The notes under the pieces are model-generated. The model had not been told where the DNA came from. It worked only from the letters and a program-made list of their open reading frames with translations, and ran no database searches. From Cellulomonas terrae (GTDB lineage: Bacteria; Actinomycetota; Actinomycetes; Actinomycetales; Cellulomonadaceae): a DNA stretch of 64,000 bases. This document shows positions 42,639-53,272 of the stretch, in pieces (position 1 is the stretch's first letter; every line of letters begins with the position of its first letter). The translations under genes and the position numbers were made by a program. Location: positions 248,001 through 312,000 of the forward strand of contig NZ_BJWH01000003.1 of assembly GCF_007990265.1 (NCBI RefSeq). The letters run 5' to 3'.

Positions 42639-44203
42639 GCGCCCGCTCGGCGCAGCCGCGACGCGATCTGCACGGCCCGCACCGCCGCAGCCGCCTTGTT
42701 GCGGGACTCCTCGTACTCCAGCGCGGGCACCGAGTCCGCGACGATGCCACCACCCGCCTGGACGCTCGCCCGACCGTCGCGGATGAGCGCCGTGCGGATG
42801 GCGATGGCCATGTCCATGTCACCCGCGAAGTCGAAGTAGCCGACGGTGCCCCCGTAGATGCCGCGGCGAGCGGGCTCGATCTCGTCGATGAGCGCGATCG
42901 CGCGCGGCTTGGGTGCCCCCGAGAGCGTCCCGGCGGGGAAGGTCGCGACGAGCGTCTGCAGGGCGGTCGCACCCTCGCGCAGCCGGCCGACGACCGTCGA
43001 GCAGATGTGCATGATGTGGGAGTACCGCTTGACCGCCATGAACTCGACGACCTCGACGCTGGCCGGTTCGCACACCTTGACCAGGTCGTTGCGGGACAGG
43101 TCGACCAGCATGATGTGCTCCGCCCGCTCCTTCGGGTCGGCGAGCACCTCGTCCTGGAGCCGGCGGTCCTCGTCCGGCGTGGCGCCGCGGGGCCGCGACC
43201 CCGCGATCGGGAAGGTCACGACGCGCCCCGAGGTGACCTTCACCAGGGTCTCCGGGCTCGAGCCGACGACGGCGAAGTCGTGGCCGTCGGCGTCCTGCAG
43301 CTGCAGGTAGTACATGTACGGGCTGGGGTTGATGGTGCGCAGCACCCGGTAGACGTCGATCGGCTCCGCAGCGCAGTCGAGGTCGAGGCGCTGCGAGAGG
43401 ACCACCTGGAACACGTCGCCGTCGCGGATGGCCTCCTGGCCGGTGCGCACCGCGTCCTCGAACTCCTGGCGCGTGGACCGGAACGCCAGCTCGGGCTCGA
43501 CGACGTCCGCGAGGACCGCGACGGCGGACTCCGTCGGCCGCAGCAGCGCCGCCTCCATGGCGTCGATCCGGGCGACCGCGTCGGCGTGCGCGTCGTCGAC
43601 CCGCTCGTCAGTGTCGTCGAAGTTGATCGCGTTGGCGATCAGCCACACCGACCCGTCGTGGTGGTCGACGACGGCCAGGTCCGTGGCCAGCAGGAGCGTC
43701 AGCTCCGGGACGCCCAGCTCGTCCGGGGCGTTCGCGGGCAGCGTGGGCTCCCAGTGCCGCACGATGTCCCAGCCCAGGGCGCCCACGAGCCCGCTGGTCA
43801 GCGGAGGCAGCCCGGCGATCGCGGGCGTCCGGAGCGCGTCGAGCGTCCGCTCGAGGACGTCGAGGGCGTCCCCGTCGGTCGGCACGCCGACAGGGACGTC
43901 GCCGACCCAGACGGCCGACCCGTCACGCACGGTCAGGGTCGCGCGCGAGCGCACCCCGACGAACGAGTACCGGTCCCAGCTCCCGGCAGCCTCGGCGGAC
44001 TCGAGGATGAACGTGCCCGGCCGACCCGCCGCGAGCGTGCGGTAGAGCCCGACGGGCGTGACGTCGTCGGCGAGGAGCCGGCGCGCCACGGGGATCACCC
44101 GGCGGTCGCGGGCCAGACCGCGGAAGACGTCGAGCGACGGCCACGTGCCACCCCAGGGGACCTCGGCGGTGACGACGTCCGTCGAGACTGCTGCGGCGGT
44201 CAT
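42635..44203 (-). CDS. trpE: Anthranilate synthase component I
   Basis: A 522-residue enzyme that makes anthranilate from chorismate with ammonia supplied by TrpG. The feedback tryptophan-binding element LES is seen as FILESAE near residue 65. Catalytic chorismate-binding motifs are [17 protein letters not shown] near 330, [15 protein letters not shown] near 358, and [11 protein letters not shown] near 425. Neither trpG nor trpD is in this window, so the partner amidotransferase must be elsewhere. The ATG overlaps the hisI stop. Confidence 0.95.
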   Translation of the reverse strand: MTAAAVSTDVVTAEVPWGGTWPSLDVFRGLARDRRVIPVARRLLADDVTPVGLYRTLAAGRPGTFILESAEAAGSWDRYSFVGVRSRATLTVRDGSAVWVGDVPVGVPTDGDALDVLERTLDALRTPAIAGLPPLTSGLVGALGWDIVRHWEPTLPANAPDELGVPELTLLLATDLAVVDHHDGSVWLIANAINFDDTDERVDDAHADAVARIDAMEAALLRPTESAVAVLADVVEPELAFRSTRQEFEDAVRTGQEAIRDGDVFQVVLSQRLDLDCAAEPIDVYRVLRTINPSPYMYYLQLQDADGHDFAVVGSSPETLVKVTSGRVVTFPIAGSRPRGATPDEDRRLQDEVLADPKERAEHIMLVDLSRNDLVKVCEPASVEVVEFMAVKRYSHIMHICSTVVGRLREGATALQTLVATFPAGTLSGAPKPRAIALIDEIEPARRGIYGGTVGYFDFAGDMDMAIAIRTALIRDGRASVQAGGGIVADSVPALEYEESRNKAAAAVRAVQIASRLRRAGA

Positions 44204-44598
44204 GCGGGGTCTCCCTCGGTGGGTCGGGTGCCGACGACCGTGGGCAGCGGGCCGCCGGCGTCGAAGCAGGTGTGCGCACCCGTGTGGCAGGCGGCGCCGA
44301 CCTGGTCGACCTCGACGAGCAGCGCGTCACCGTCGCAGTCGATGCTGACGGCCTTCACGTACTGGGCGTGGCCGGACGTGTCGCCCTTGCGCCAGTACTC
44401 CTGCCGCGAGCGGCTCCAGAACACGACGCGGCCGGTGGTCAACGTCCGGCGCAGCGCCTCGTCGTCCATCCAGCCGAGCATGAGGACCTCGCGGGAGTCG
44501 TGCTGCTGCACGACCGCCGCCACCAGACCGTGGTCGTCGTGCTTGAGACGCGCGGCGACAGCGGGATCGAGGACAGGTGCGGAGGGGCTGGAAGACAC
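44200..44598 (-). CDS. hisI: Phosphoribosyl-AMP cyclohydrolase
   Basis: A 132-residue enzyme of histidine biosynthesis (step 3). Zinc and magnesium ligands are visible: [15 protein letters not shown] near residue 87 and CHTGAHTCF near 104. [17 protein letters not shown] near 62 is the substrate-binding block. It is the monofunctional form (no HisE domain), as usual in actinobacteria. It precedes trpE with an ATGA overlap, a common linkage in this phylum. A CAGGAT hexamer six bases before the GTG suggests the leaderless start of the hisI-trpE operon. Confidence 0.95.
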   Translation of the reverse strand: MSSSPSAPVLDPAVAARLKHDDHGLVAAVVQQHDSREVLMLGWMDDEALRRTLTTGRVVFWSRSRQEYWRKGDTSGHAQYVKAVSIDCDGDALLVEVDQVGAACHTGAHTCFDAGGPLPTVVGTRPTEGDPA

Positions 44599-44604
44599 GC
44601 ACCG

Positions 44605-44610
44605 ATCCTG
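44605..44610 (-). promoter_or_regulatory. Candidate -10 for leaderless hisI-trpE mRNA
   Basis: CAGGAT on the minus strand, exactly six bases before the hisI GTG at 44598. Confidence 0.45.
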
Positions 44611-44651
44611 CCACGCAGCCGCCCGCCGGACGGCCCCCGTCCCACCAGCCG

Positions 44652-46469
44652 TCAGCGGGTCTGGGAGATCCAGGCGGCGTGCATCGCGGCGTAGTGGCCG
44701 TCGCGCGCGACGAGGTCGGCGTGGTGCCCGACCTCGACCACGCGACCGGCGTCGACCACCACGACCGTGTCGGCGGCCTCAGCGGTGGAGAGGCGGTGCG
44801 CGATGGTCAGGGTGCTGCGACCGCGCGTGAGCGAGTCCAGGGCGCGGGCGATCCGGACCTCGGTCGCCGGGTCCACCGCCGAGGTCGCCTCGTCGAGCAG
44901 GAGCAGGTCCGCCTCCGCGAGGTACGCCCGCGCGAGCGCGACCAGCTGCCGCTCCCCCGCCGACAGCGACTCGCCGCGCTGACCGACCGGCGTCGCGAGG
45001 CCGTCGGCCAGCTCGTCGACCCAGCCGTCCAGGCCGAGCGCCTCGATCGCCGCGCGGATCCGCTCGTCGTCGTCGTCCGCCGCGGTCGTCCCGTCCTCGT
45101 GCCGCAGCCCGTAGGCCACGTTCTGCGCGAGGGTGCCGTCGAACAGGAAGCCCTCCTGCGGCACGAGCACCACCCGGCGCCGCAGGTCCGCGAGGGGGAT
45201 GTCGCGCAGGTCCACCCCGTCCAGCAGCACCGAGCCGCCGGTCGGGTCCATGAACCGCGCGACGAGCTTGGCGATCGTCGTCTTGCCCGACCCCGTCGCA
45301 CCCACGACCGCGACCGACATCCCGGCGGGGATCGCGACGTCGACCTCCCGCAGCACCGGCGGGCCGTCGGGGTAGGAGAAGTCCACCCCCCGCAGCTCGA
45401 CGTGCGCCGGGCCGCGCGGGCTGGGCACGCCGTCCGCGCCGGGGTCGACCACCTCGACCGGCGTCTCCAGGACCCCGAGCACGCGACGCCACCCCGCGAC
45501 GGCGTTCTGCAGCTCGTTGAGGATCTCGGTGGCCATCTGCACGGGGCCGGTGAAGAGCTGGACGAGGAAGAGGAAGGCGAGCAGCCGGCCGACCGACATC
45601 TCCCCCGCGATGCCCAGGTACGTCCCGGCGACCACGACCACCGCCAGGACGAGGTTCGCGACGAGCACCCCGCTGGAGAAGACGACCGCAACCAGGTTCT
45701 GGGCCCGCACCATGGACGCGCGCGTCGCGGCGACCGCGGCGTCGATCCGGCGCTGCGTGCGCTCGGCCACCCCGTACGCCCGGATGGTCTCGGCACCGAC
45801 GACCGCCTCCGAGATGGCGCCGAGCATCGCGCCGACCCGCTCACGCACCGCGGTGTACCGGGCGTTCACCCGCTTCTGCAGCGGCTGGAGCAGGACGAAC
45901 AGCGGCACGAAGCCGGCCCACACGATCAGCGTCAGCTGCCAGGAGTAGACCGCCATGAGCACCGTCGCCACGGCGATCTGCAGGACCGAGACGAGGAGCA
46001 TGATCCCGCCCCACTGCACGAACAGCGAGATCGTGTCGACGTCCGACGTGACGCGCGAGACCAGCGACCCGCGCCGCTCGGTGTTCTGCGTCAGCACCGA
46101 CAGGTCGTGCACGTGCCGGAACGCCCGGGTGCGCAGCGCGAGCAGGCCGCTCTCGCTCGACCGGAAGAGCCGCACGTTGACGTAGGCCGAGCACACGGCG
46201 GCGATCACCAGACCGATCGCGGCCAGGCCGGCGAGCGCCGCCACGCGGGACACGTCGGGGCCGCCTTCCGCGAGGATCCCCGTGTCGACGGTCTGCTGCA
46301 CGGCGATCGGCACGAGCACGCGCCCGATCGACGCGACCACCGCCAGCAGCACGGTGACCTGCCAGCCGACAAGCAGCTGCGGGGAGACCTGCACGCCGCG
46401 GCGCAGCGTCGCGAGCACCCCGAGGGTGCTGGCGGGCGCGAACCGGTGCCCGCCCTTCTGGTCCGTCAT
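44652..46469 (-). CDS. ABC exporter half-transporter, catalytically competent Walker B subunit
   Basis: A 605-residue type-IV ABC exporter. A six-span membrane domain covers about residues 35-330 and the ATPase domain about 360-600. Walker A is [10 protein letters not shown] near residue 390, Walker B is [13 protein letters not shown] with a catalytic glutamate. The signature is non-canonical ([14 protein letters not shown]). The start overlaps the upstream partner's stop as ATGA, so they almost certainly form a heterodimer. Substrate unknown; lipids, drugs or peptides are typical of the family. Confidence 0.9.
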   Translation of the reverse strand: MTDQKGGHRFAPASTLGVLATLRRGVQVSPQLLVGWQVTVLLAVVASIGRVLVPIAVQQTVDTGILAEGGPDVSRVAALAGLAAIGLVIAAVCSAYVNVRLFRSSESGLLALRTRAFRHVHDLSVLTQNTERRGSLVSRVTSDVDTISLFVQWGGIMLLVSVLQIAVATVLMAVYSWQLTLIVWAGFVPLFVLLQPLQKRVNARYTAVRERVGAMLGAISEAVVGAETIRAYGVAERTQRRIDAAVAATRASMVRAQNLVAVVFSSGVLVANLVLAVVVVAGTYLGIAGEMSVGRLLAFLFLVQLFTGPVQMATEILNELQNAVAGWRRVLGVLETPVEVVDPGADGVPSPRGPAHVELRGVDFSYPDGPPVLREVDVAIPAGMSVAVVGATGSGKTTIAKLVARFMDPTGGSVLLDGVDLRDIPLADLRRRVVLVPQEGFLFDGTLAQNVAYGLRHEDGTTAADDDDERIRAAIEALGLDGWVDELADGLATPVGQRGESLSAGERQLVALARAYLAEADLLLLDEATSAVDPATEVRIARALDSLTRGRSTLTIAHRLSTAEAADTVVVVDAGRVVEVGHHADLVARDGHYAAMHAAWISQTR

Positions 46470-48349
46470 GCCAGGTCCTCCACGACCTCGAGGGCGGCCT
46501 CGTCCGCGGCCTCGGCCGCGCGCCGCGCGGTCTCCTGCTCGTACGCGGTCGCCAGGGCGCGGTAGCCGGGGTCGCGGGCGAGCAGCTGGTCGTGCGTGCC
46601 GCGGTCGACCACGCGGCCGCCGTCGACGTGCACCACCTCGTCGGCCAGCAGGACGGACGACATCCGGTACGCGACGAGCAGCACCGTCGGGCCGGCCGCA
46701 GCGCCGTCGCTGCGCAGACCGCGCAGGATCGCCTGCTCGATGCGCGGGTCGACCGCGGAGGTCGCGTCGTCGAGCACGAGCACGGCCGGGCGCCGGACCA
46801 GCGCGCGGGCGAGCGCGAGGCGCTGACGCTGGCCGCCCGACAGGTTGGCCCCCCGCTCACCGAGGGGCGCGTCGAGGCCGCCGGGCAGGGCGCGCACCAC
46901 GTCGTCGACCCGCGCCAGGCGCAGCGCCTCCCACACGGCGTCGTCGTCGGGCGACCCCGGCTCGCCGTCGTCGGCGAGCGTCACGTTCGAGCGCACCGAG
47001 TCCTCGAACACGAACGTCGACTGCGACACCAGCGCGACGTGGCGTGCGACGTCGGCCGGCCGGACGTCCCGCAGGTCGAGGCCGTCGACGTGGACCGAGC
47101 CGTGGGACGGGTCGTACAGCCTGCTGACCAGGGACACGAGCGTGGTCTTGCCGGCGCCCGTCGGGCCCACGATCGCGACGGTGCGTCCCGGGGCCACGTC
47201 GAGGTCGACGTCGTGCAGCAGCTCCAGCTCCCCGCCACCGGGCAGCGCCACGGAACGGCCCACGTCCCGCAGCTCCACCCGCGCCCCGCCGACGGGCGTC
47301 CACGGGGCGCTGCCGACACTCAGCGCCCCGTGCGAGTCCACGACCCGGGCGATGCGGTCGTACCCGACGAGCGCCCTCGGCAGCTCCCCGAGCACCCAGC
47401 CGAACGCGCGCACGGGCACGGCCAGCAGGGTCAGCAGGTACGCCGCGGCGACGACGTCCCCGGTCCCCACCCGGCCCGCGCTGATCTGCACCGTCCCGAC
47501 CACGAGGACCAGCAGGGTCCCGAGGCTCGGCAGCAGGTCGATGACCGGGTCGAACAGGGCGCGCACCACACCCACCCGGACGTTCGCGTGGCGCAGCTGG
47601 GTGGCGCGCTCGGCGAACCGCGCCTCCTCGCGGGCCTCGGTGCCCAGGGACGTGACGAGCACGGCGGCCTCGAAGCTCTCGTGCGCGATGTCCGCGACCT
47701 CGGCGCGCAGCTGCTGCGCACGGATCGCCGCGGGCGACATGCGGTTCTGGAACACGACGTTCGCGATCACGGCGAGAGGCAGCACGACCAGCGCGGCGAG
47801 GGCCAGCCAGATGTCGGTGCGCACCAGCTCGACCGTCGCGACGACCATCATCACGACGACGCCGATCGCGAACGGCAGCGGGTTGAAGATCGAGGTCGCC
47901 GCCTCCACGTCCGCGCTCGCGTTCGAGAGGAGCTGGCCGGTCGGGTGCTCGCGGTGCCACGACATCGGCAGCCGCAGGTACTGGCGGGTGACCGCGGTGC
48001 GGTGGTCCTCCTGGATCAGCGCGAACCCCCGGCCCGCGGACATGCGGCGCGCGGCGACCGTCAGGGCGAGCGTCACGGCGACCAGCGCGATCGCGCCGCC
48101 GGCGAGCCAGATCCGCTCCCGGGCCTCGCTCGAACCCGACAGCGCGGGGACGACGACCTGGTCGGTGACGGCACCGAGGACCCGGCTGACCCCGACCGTC
48201 AGCGCGCCGAAGAGCGCCGACGTCCCGATGGCCAGGAAGTACGTGCGGGGGTGCGCGCGCAGCCCCCGGCCCAGGAGCCGGACGGCGCGACGGGGCACGG
48301 AGCCGGTGAGCGCCATCGGGCGGGGCGTGGGCACGACAGGGCCTTCCAT
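46466..48349 (-). CDS. ABC exporter half-transporter with degenerate Walker B
   Basis: A 627-residue partner of the preceding entry. The membrane domain is at about residues 35-335 and the ATPase domain at about 365-600. Walker A VGPTGAGKTT and the canonical signature NLSGGQRQRLALARA are intact, but Walker B reads VLVLDDATSAVDP: aspartate replaces the catalytic glutamate. With the partner's atypical signature this predicts one active and one inactive ATP site, as known for heterodimeric exporters. A GAATGAGGAGAA sequence lies upstream of the ATG at 48349. Confidence 0.9.
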   Translation of the reverse strand: MEGPVVPTPRPMALTGSVPRRAVRLLGRGLRAHPRTYFLAIGTSALFGALTVGVSRVLGAVTDQVVVPALSGSSEARERIWLAGGAIALVAVTLALTVAARRMSAGRGFALIQEDHRTAVTRQYLRLPMSWHREHPTGQLLSNASADVEAATSIFNPLPFAIGVVVMMVVATVELVRTDIWLALAALVVLPLAVIANVVFQNRMSPAAIRAQQLRAEVADIAHESFEAAVLVTSLGTEAREEARFAERATQLRHANVRVGVVRALFDPVIDLLPSLGTLLVLVVGTVQISAGRVGTGDVVAAAYLLTLLAVPVRAFGWVLGELPRALVGYDRIARVVDSHGALSVGSAPWTPVGGARVELRDVGRSVALPGGGELELLHDVDLDVAPGRTVAIVGPTGAGKTTLVSLVSRLYDPSHGSVHVDGLDLRDVRPADVARHVALVSQSTFVFEDSVRSNVTLADDGEPGSPDDDAVWEALRLARVDDVVRALPGGLDAPLGERGANLSGGQRQRLALARALVRRPAVLVLDDATSAVDPRIEQAILRGLRSDGAAAGPTVLLVAYRMSSVLLADEVVHVDGGRVVDRGTHDQLLARDPGYRALATAYEQETARRAAEAADEAALEVVEDLA

Positions 48350-48438
48350 GGAGCTCGTGGGGTTCTCCTCATTCTCTCATGCGGGTGCGAGCGCTTACCC
48401 GTGCCGCGGGCCTCGGTGACGCGTGGGATCCTGCGGTC

Positions 48439-49086
48439 ATGACCTGGCACGAGATCGAGCGCGCGCAGCTGGCGCAGGCCCTCCTGGACGTCACGCCGGA
48501 CGCACCCACCCTCTGCGAGGGATGGCAGGCGCGCCACCTCGCCGCGCACGTCGTGCTGCGGGAGCGCTCACCGGTCGTGGGCGCCGGGATCGCCGTGCCC
48601 GCCCTGTCGGCTCGCGCCGAGGCCGCCATCGCGAGGCTCGCCGACCAGGCGGCGACCGAGGGCGCCTACCGGGACCTCGTGGCGCGGGTCGCCGACCGGC
48701 CCGCACGCTGGCACCCGGCCGCCTGGGTCGCGGAGTCCGCGAACGTCATCGAGTTCTTCGTGCACACCGAGGACGTCCGCCGCGGCGCCGGCCCGGTCCC
48801 GGCGCGGGCCCTCGACCCCGGGCTCGTCGAGGCGCTCTGGTCCCACCTGCCGCGCGCCGCAGCCGGACGCCTGCGCCCGGTGCCGGTGGGCGTGGTGCTC
48901 GTCCGCGACGACGGCATCCGGCACCACCTGCGCGCGCCGAAGCCCGACCACGGCACGGTCGTCGTCCGCGGGGACACCGGCGAGCTCGTCCTGTACCTGC
49001 TCGGGCGGGGTGCCGCAGCGCAGGTGCGGGTCGAGGGCGAGGCCGACGACGTCGCGACCATCGAGGCCGTGCTCCCGTCCCGCTAG
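48439..49086 (+). CDS. TIGR03085-type mycothiol-dependent maleylpyruvate isomerase/DinB-like protein
   Basis: A 215-residue protein. The N-terminal helical bundle (about 1-120) has MTWHEIERAQLAQALLDV, CEGWQARHLAAHVVLRE near 34, and ESANVIEFFVHTEDVRRG near 105. The conserved histidines in HLAAHV and VHTED are probable metal ligands. The C-terminal sterol-carrier-like part (about 130-215) resembles the actinobacterial TIGR03085 group. Such proteins are related to mycothiol-dependent enzymes, but the reaction is unknown. Its stop overlaps the opposing FKBP gene stop by four bases. Confidence 0.8.
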   Translation: MTWHEIERAQLAQALLDVTPDAPTLCEGWQARHLAAHVVLRERSPVVGAGIAVPALSARAEAAIARLADQAATEGAYRDLVARVADRPARWHPAAWVAESANVIEFFVHTEDVRRGAGPVPARALDPGLVEALWSHLPRAAAGRLRPVPVGVVLVRDDGIRHHLRAPKPDHGTVVVRGDTGELVLYLLGRGAAAQVRVEGEADDVATIEAVLPSR

Positions 49087-49967
49087 CCCGCCGCCTGCTC
49101 CGGGTGCCCGGTGGCGAGGATGTCGACCACGAAGACGACGGTCTGGCCGGCCAGCTCCTCGCTCTCGGTCACGCCGAGGGCGTAGGTGGGCGGGACCACG
49201 AGCATCACCTGGCTGCCGACGGGCTGGTCGACCAGACCCTCGGCCCAGGCCTGGACGTCCTGCAGCGAGAACGACACCGGCAGCCCGTGCGTCCACGTCG
49301 AGTCGAACGCCTCGCCCGTGGTCCATGCGAACCCCGTGTACTGCACGGTCACGACGTCCGTCGCCGCCACCTGCTCGCCGCTGCCGCGGATCAGCGGCTG
49401 CGCGACGAGCGACGTCGGCGGCTCGGTGCCCGTGGGCGTGATCGTCGGTGCGCCGGACGCGTCCAGCGTGACCGCGGGCAGGTCGGCCCGCGGAGGCTTG
49501 ACCTCGCCGTCCGCGCGGGTGGGCAGCACGTCCACCACGGTCACCGTCGGGTAGTCGGTCGCACCCGCGCCGCTGCCCGGGCTGACCTGGAGCATCCGGG
49601 CACCGACCTGCTGGCCCCGCAGCGTCTCGTACAGGTCCGTGCCGAGGTCCTCCTCGGTCAGGAGCATCGCGGTCGGGTTGGTGGAGTAGCTCTCCTTGAC
49701 CAGGGTCGCGTCCGTCGCGTCCTCCAGCCGGAAGTCGATGAGGACCGGTGCACCCTCGACGAGCTGGGCGCCCGTGCCCGGCCAGATCTGCTCGGTCCGG
49801 GTCTTGTCGACCTGCAGCGGGGTGACGTACGTGATCGTCGGCGCCTCGCCGGGCTCCCCCGACACGGTCACCGCGGCCGGCTCCGTGACCGGTTCGCTGC
49901 ACCCGGCAAGGGCCAGCAGTGCGGTCGCCAGACCTGCCACCAGGGCGCGGCCCTGCTCTCGTCGCAC
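49083..49967 (-). CDS. FKBP-type peptidyl-prolyl isomerase lipoprotein, two FKBP-like domains
   Basis: A 294-residue exported lipoprotein. The signal peptide ends in the lipobox ALAGC (cysteine near residue 23). A first, degenerate FKBP-like domain spans about 60-165, and a second domain (about 180-290) has VTVQYTGFAWTTGEAFDSTW and AGQTVVFVVDIL, typical of FKBPs. It should assist folding of exported proteins. The GTG at 49967 has GGAAGGA 5 bases upstream. It is transcribed in the same direction just after pafA, a common actinobacterial arrangement. Confidence 0.88.
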   Translation of the reverse strand: MRREQGRALVAGLATALLALAGCSEPVTEPAAVTVSGEPGEAPTITYVTPLQVDKTRTEQIWPGTGAQLVEGAPVLIDFRLEDATDATLVKESYSTNPTAMLLTEEDLGTDLYETLRGQQVGARMLQVSPGSGAGATDYPTVTVVDVLPTRADGEVKPPRADLPAVTLDASGAPTITPTGTEPPTSLVAQPLIRGSGEQVAATDVVTVQYTGFAWTTGEAFDSTWTHGLPVSFSLQDVQAWAEGLVDQPVGSQVMLVVPPTYALGVTESEELAGQTVVFVVDILATGHPEQAAG

Positions 49968-50046
49968 GTCGTTCCTTCCGACTCCACGGACTCCCGGCGA
50001 GCGCCAGGACCGCCACACTGTACGGCGCGCTCCTGTCAGGGTGGTG

Positions 50047-51408
50047 CTACATCGACTCGATGAGCCGGTCCACCCGCTCGTCGACGCTGCGGAACGGGTC
50101 CTTGCACAGGACCGTGCGCTGGGCCTGGTCGTTGAGCTTGAGGTGCACCCAGTCGACCGTGTAGTCGCGGCGGGCGTCCTGCGCGGCACGCACGAAGTCG
50201 CCCCGGAGCTTGGCGCGCGTGGTCTGCGGCGGGACCGCCGTCGCCTCGAAGATCTCGAGGTCCGTCGTCACCCGCTCGACCAGCCCCTTGGCGGCCATCA
50301 GGTTGTAGAGGCCCTCGGTGCGGGAGATGTCGTGGTACGCCAGGTCGAGCCGCTGCACCCGCACGTCCGACATCTCCAGGCCGTGCTTCGCGCGGTACCG
50401 CTCGATCAGCCGGTACTTGATCACCCAGTCCAGCTCCCGGTCCACCAGCGACAGGTCCCCGGTGCGCATGGCGCGCAGCCCGCGCTCCCACAGGTCGAGC
50501 ACCTGCTTGTTCTCCGGGCTGGGGCCACCCTCGGAGGCCAGGAAGTCGGTCACCCGCGTGAGGTACTCCTCCTGCAGGTCGATGGCGGTGACGGTCCGGC
50601 CGTTCGCCATCGTCACCGGGTGCATGCCCGTCAGGTCGTGGCTGATCTCCCGGATCGCGCGGATCGGGTTCTCCAGCGCCATCTCCCGCATCGGGACCCC
50701 GGCCTCGATCATCCGCAGCAGCAGGTCCGTCGAGCCGACCTTGAGCATCGTCGTCGCCTCGGACATCGACGAGTCGCCGACGATCACGTGCAGGCGGCGG
50801 TAGTGCTCGGCGTCCGCGTGCGGCTCGTCGCGGGTGTTGATGATCGGCCGGGAGCGGGTGGTCGCGCTGGAGACCGCCTCCCAGATGTGGTCCGCGCGCT
50901 GCGAGAGGCAGTACACCGCGCCCCGCGGCGTGGTGAGCACCTTGCCCGCACCCGTGAGGATCTGGCGCGTGATGAGGAACGGCACCAGCACGTCCGACAG
51001 CCGGGAGAAGTCGCCCTGCCGGCGGACGAGGTAGTTCTCGTGGCAGCCGTAGGAGTTGCCGGCGGAGTCGGTGTTGTTCTTGAACAGGTGGATGGTGCCG
51101 GGCAGGCCCTCGTGCTCGAGCCGCTGCTGGGCGTCCGCCACGAGCCCTTCGAGGATGCGTTCGCCCGCGCGGTCGTGCGTGACCAGCTGCCGGACGTCGT
51201 CGCACTCGGCGGTCGCGTACTCGGGGTGGGAGCCGACGTCGAGGTACAGCCGCGAGCCGTTGCGGAGGAACACGTTGGAGGAGCGTCCCCACGCGACGAC
51301 CTTGCGGAACAGGTACCGCGCGACCTCGTCCGCGGAGAGCCCCCGACCGTCCTGGGCGGCGCAGGTGACGCCGTACTCCGTCTCCAGGCCGAAGATCCGC
51401 CTGTCCAT
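50047..51408 (-). CDS. pafA: Pup-protein ligase
   Basis: A 453-residue glutamine-synthetase-like ligase that joins the C-terminal glutamate of Pup to substrate lysines, marking them for the proteasome. The N-terminal [12 protein letters not shown] motif (ATP/Mg-binding glutamates), SHPEYATAE near residue 60, [18 protein letters not shown] near 110, and [10 protein letters not shown] near 190 identify PafA. Absence of the long insertion after the first motif distinguishes it from Dop. GGGAGC lies 8 bases before the ATG at 51408. It closes the proteasome gene cluster. Confidence 0.96.
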   Translation of the reverse strand: MDRRIFGLETEYGVTCAAQDGRGLSADEVARYLFRKVVAWGRSSNVFLRNGSRLYLDVGSHPEYATAECDDVRQLVTHDRAGERILEGLVADAQQRLEHEGLPGTIHLFKNNTDSAGNSYGCHENYLVRRQGDFSRLSDVLVPFLITRQILTGAGKVLTTPRGAVYCLSQRADHIWEAVSSATTRSRPIINTRDEPHADAEHYRRLHVIVGDSSMSEATTMLKVGSTDLLLRMIEAGVPMREMALENPIRAIREISHDLTGMHPVTMANGRTVTAIDLQEEYLTRVTDFLASEGGPSPENKQVLDLWERGLRAMRTGDLSLVDRELDWVIKYRLIERYRAKHGLEMSDVRVQRLDLAYHDISRTEGLYNLMAAKGLVERVTTDLEIFEATAVPPQTTRAKLRGDFVRAAQDARRDYTVDWVHLKLNDQAQRTVLCKDPFRSVDERVDRLIESM

Positions 51409-51443
51409 CGCCGTGCTCCCTCCGTCGCTCGTCCGCGCCTCGG

Positions 51444-52142
51444 TCAGTCTGCGCCCAGCAGGTCCTCCAGCAGCGCCCCGGCGAGCCGCCGGAACGTCCG
51501 GCGGGGACGCGTACGGTCCAGCACCGCGACCTCCAGCTGCGGGCCGGGGATGCTCCGCGGCTCGCCGCCGTCCTCCGCCGCACCGAGCGTCCGCACGGCG
51601 AGCGCCAGCACCTGCGGGAGCGTCAGCCCGGCTCGCCACTGCTCGGCCAGCAGGCCACCGAGCCGGTCCGCCTGCCCCCCCATGACGACGTAGCCGTGCT
51701 CGTCCGTGACCGAGCCGTCGTACGCGAGCCGGTAGATCTGGTCACCCGCTGCTGCGCGGCCGACCTCCGCGACGACGATCTCGACCTCGAGCGGCTTGGA
51801 CTCCGTGGTGAACGACGTCCCGAGCGTCTGCGCGTACGCGTTGGCCAGCCCACGGGCGGTGACGTCCTCGCGGTCGTAGGAGTAGCCGCGCAGGTCGGCG
51901 TACCGCACGCCGGCCACCCGCAGGTTCTCGAACTCGTTGTACTTGCCGACGGCCGCGAAGCCGATGCGGTCGTAGATCTCGGAGATCTTGTGCAGCGCGC
52001 GCGACGGGTTCTCCGTGGCGAACGCGATCCCGTCGTCGTACTGCAGGACCACGACGGACCGACCGCGCGCGATGCCCTTGCGTGCGTAGTCCGCCCGGTC
52101 CTTCATGAGCTGCTCGGGCGACACGTAGAACGGCATGCTCAT
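51444..52142 (-). CDS. prcA: 20S proteasome alpha subunit
   Basis: A 232-residue alpha-type subunit forming the outer rings that gate the chamber. The N-terminal [20 protein letters not shown] matches actinobacterial PrcA, followed by [20 protein letters not shown] and [19 protein letters not shown]. The start overlaps the prcB stop as ATGA, coupling the two subunits. The acidic end LLGAD is typical. No catalytic threonine is expected or seen. Confidence 0.95.
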   Translation of the reverse strand: MSMPFYVSPEQLMKDRADYARKGIARGRSVVVLQYDDGIAFATENPSRALHKISEIYDRIGFAAVGKYNEFENLRVAGVRYADLRGYSYDREDVTARGLANAYAQTLGTSFTTESKPLEVEIVVAEVGRAAAGDQIYRLAYDGSVTDEHGYVVMGGQADRLGGLLAEQWRAGLTLPQVLALAVRTLGAAEDGGEPRSIPGPQLEVAVLDRTRPRRTFRRLAGALLEDLLGAD

Positions 52143-52972
52143 CGCGCACCTCCACGGCTCTCGTGCGAGCGTCGACGTTCCTGCTCGACCGTCTCGGCCA
52201 CGGCAGCGAGGTCGGCATCGCTGACGCGCAGGTACCCGGACTCCGTCACGGTCGCCACCACCGGCCAGATCCCCCGCGTGTGGTCCGGGCCGCCCGTCGC
52301 CGAGTCGTCGTCGGACGCGTCGACGAGCGCCTCCACGGCCACCTTCACCGCGGCGTCGGCGTCGAGGCCGGGGCGCCACAGCTTCTTGAGCGAGCCGCGC
52401 GCGAACACCGAGCCCGAGCCGACCGCGTGGTGGTCGTGCTCCTCGTAGCGGCCGCCCGTGACGTCGTAGGAGAAGATCCGGCCGAGCCGGCGGTCCAGGT
52501 CGAAGCCGCCGAACAGCGGCACCACCGCCAGCCCCTGCATCGCCATGCCGAGGTTGCCGCGGATCATCGTCGCGAGCCGGTTCGCCTTGCCGTCCAGCGA
52601 GAGCAGGCTGCCCTCGATCTTCTCGTAGTGCTCGAGCTCGAGCTGGAACAGGCGGACCAGCTCCACCGCGAGCCCCGCGGTGCCGGCGATGCCGACCGCC
52701 GAGTACTCGTCCGCGGGGAAGACCTTCTCGATCTCCCGGCTCGCGATCATCGACCCCATCGTCGCGCGCCGGTCCCCCGCCATGACGATCCCGCCCTCGA
52801 ACGCGAGCGCGAGGATCGTGGTGCCGTGCGGTGCGTGCACGTCCGAGGCGGGCCGGTTACCCGGCAGCAGCTGCGGGGCGTGGCTGGACAGGAACTCCAT
52901 GAACGACGACGAACCCGGCGTGGTGAACGCGTGCGGCAGCCGCCCGGAAGCGGACGTGTCGGATGAGCTCAT
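52139..52972 (-). CDS. prcB: 20S proteasome beta subunit
   Basis: A 277-residue catalytic subunit. A 50-residue propeptide (ending APHG) precedes Thr51, the N-terminal nucleophile, in [13 protein letters not shown]. The other catalytic residues appear as Asp and Lys within [26 protein letters not shown] long [12 protein letters not shown] insertion lies near 235. It is followed by prcA with an ATGA overlap and preceded by pup with a 6-base gap, the standard locus order. Confidence 0.96.
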   Translation of the reverse strand: MSSSDTSASGRLPHAFTTPGSSSFMEFLSSHAPQLLPGNRPASDVHAPHGTTILALAFEGGIVMAGDRRATMGSMIASREIEKVFPADEYSAVGIAGTAGLAVELVRLFQLELEHYEKIEGSLLSLDGKANRLATMIRGNLGMAMQGLAVVPLFGGFDLDRRLGRIFSYDVTGGRYEEHDHHAVGSGSVFARGSLKKLWRPGLDADAAVKVAVEALVDASDDDSATGGPDHTRGIWPVVATVTESGYLRVSDADLAAVAETVEQERRRSHESRGGAR

Positions 52973-52978
52973 CGGCGG

Positions 52979-53176
52979 TCACTGACCGCCCTTCTGGACG
53001 AAGCCGCGCACGAACTGCTCGGCGTTGGACTCCAGCACGTCGTCGATCTCGTCGAGCAGCGCGTCCACCTCGGCGTCCCGCGCCTGCGCGGCCGGGGCGA
53101 CGGGAGCGGGCGTGTCCGGTCCGTCGTCCGGCTCCGCGTCCTCGCGGCGCGGGCGTACGTGTTCCTGACCAGCCAT
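52979..53176 (-). CDS. pup: Prokaryotic ubiquitin-like protein Pup
   Basis: A 65-residue disordered protein attached to lysines as a degradation tag. The C-terminus ends GFVQKGGQ; the final glutamine must be deamidated by Dop before ligation by PafA. The helix that docks on the ATPase (DEIDDVLESNAEQFVRGF) is near residues 42-59. GGGAGG lies 5-10 bases before the ATG. A TAGGGT hexamer 40 bases upstream may be its promoter. Confidence 0.96.
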   Translation of the reverse strand: MAGQEHVRPRREDAEPDDGPDTPAPVAPAAQARDAEVDALLDEIDDVLESNAEQFVRGFVQKGGQ

Positions 53177-53215
53177 GGTGACCTCCCGAAGTGCCGAGCC
53201 GACGTGCTGTCGCCC

Positions 53216-53221
53216 ACCCTA
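53216..53221 (-). promoter_or_regulatory. Candidate -10 for pup-prcBA
   Basis: TAGGGT (minus strand), 39 bases before the pup ATG in the gap after dop. Confidence 0.4.
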
Positions 53222-53272
53222 GGCCTATCTTCCGACGGTCCCGGTCCCCACGCCCACGGTGCGGACGACGTG

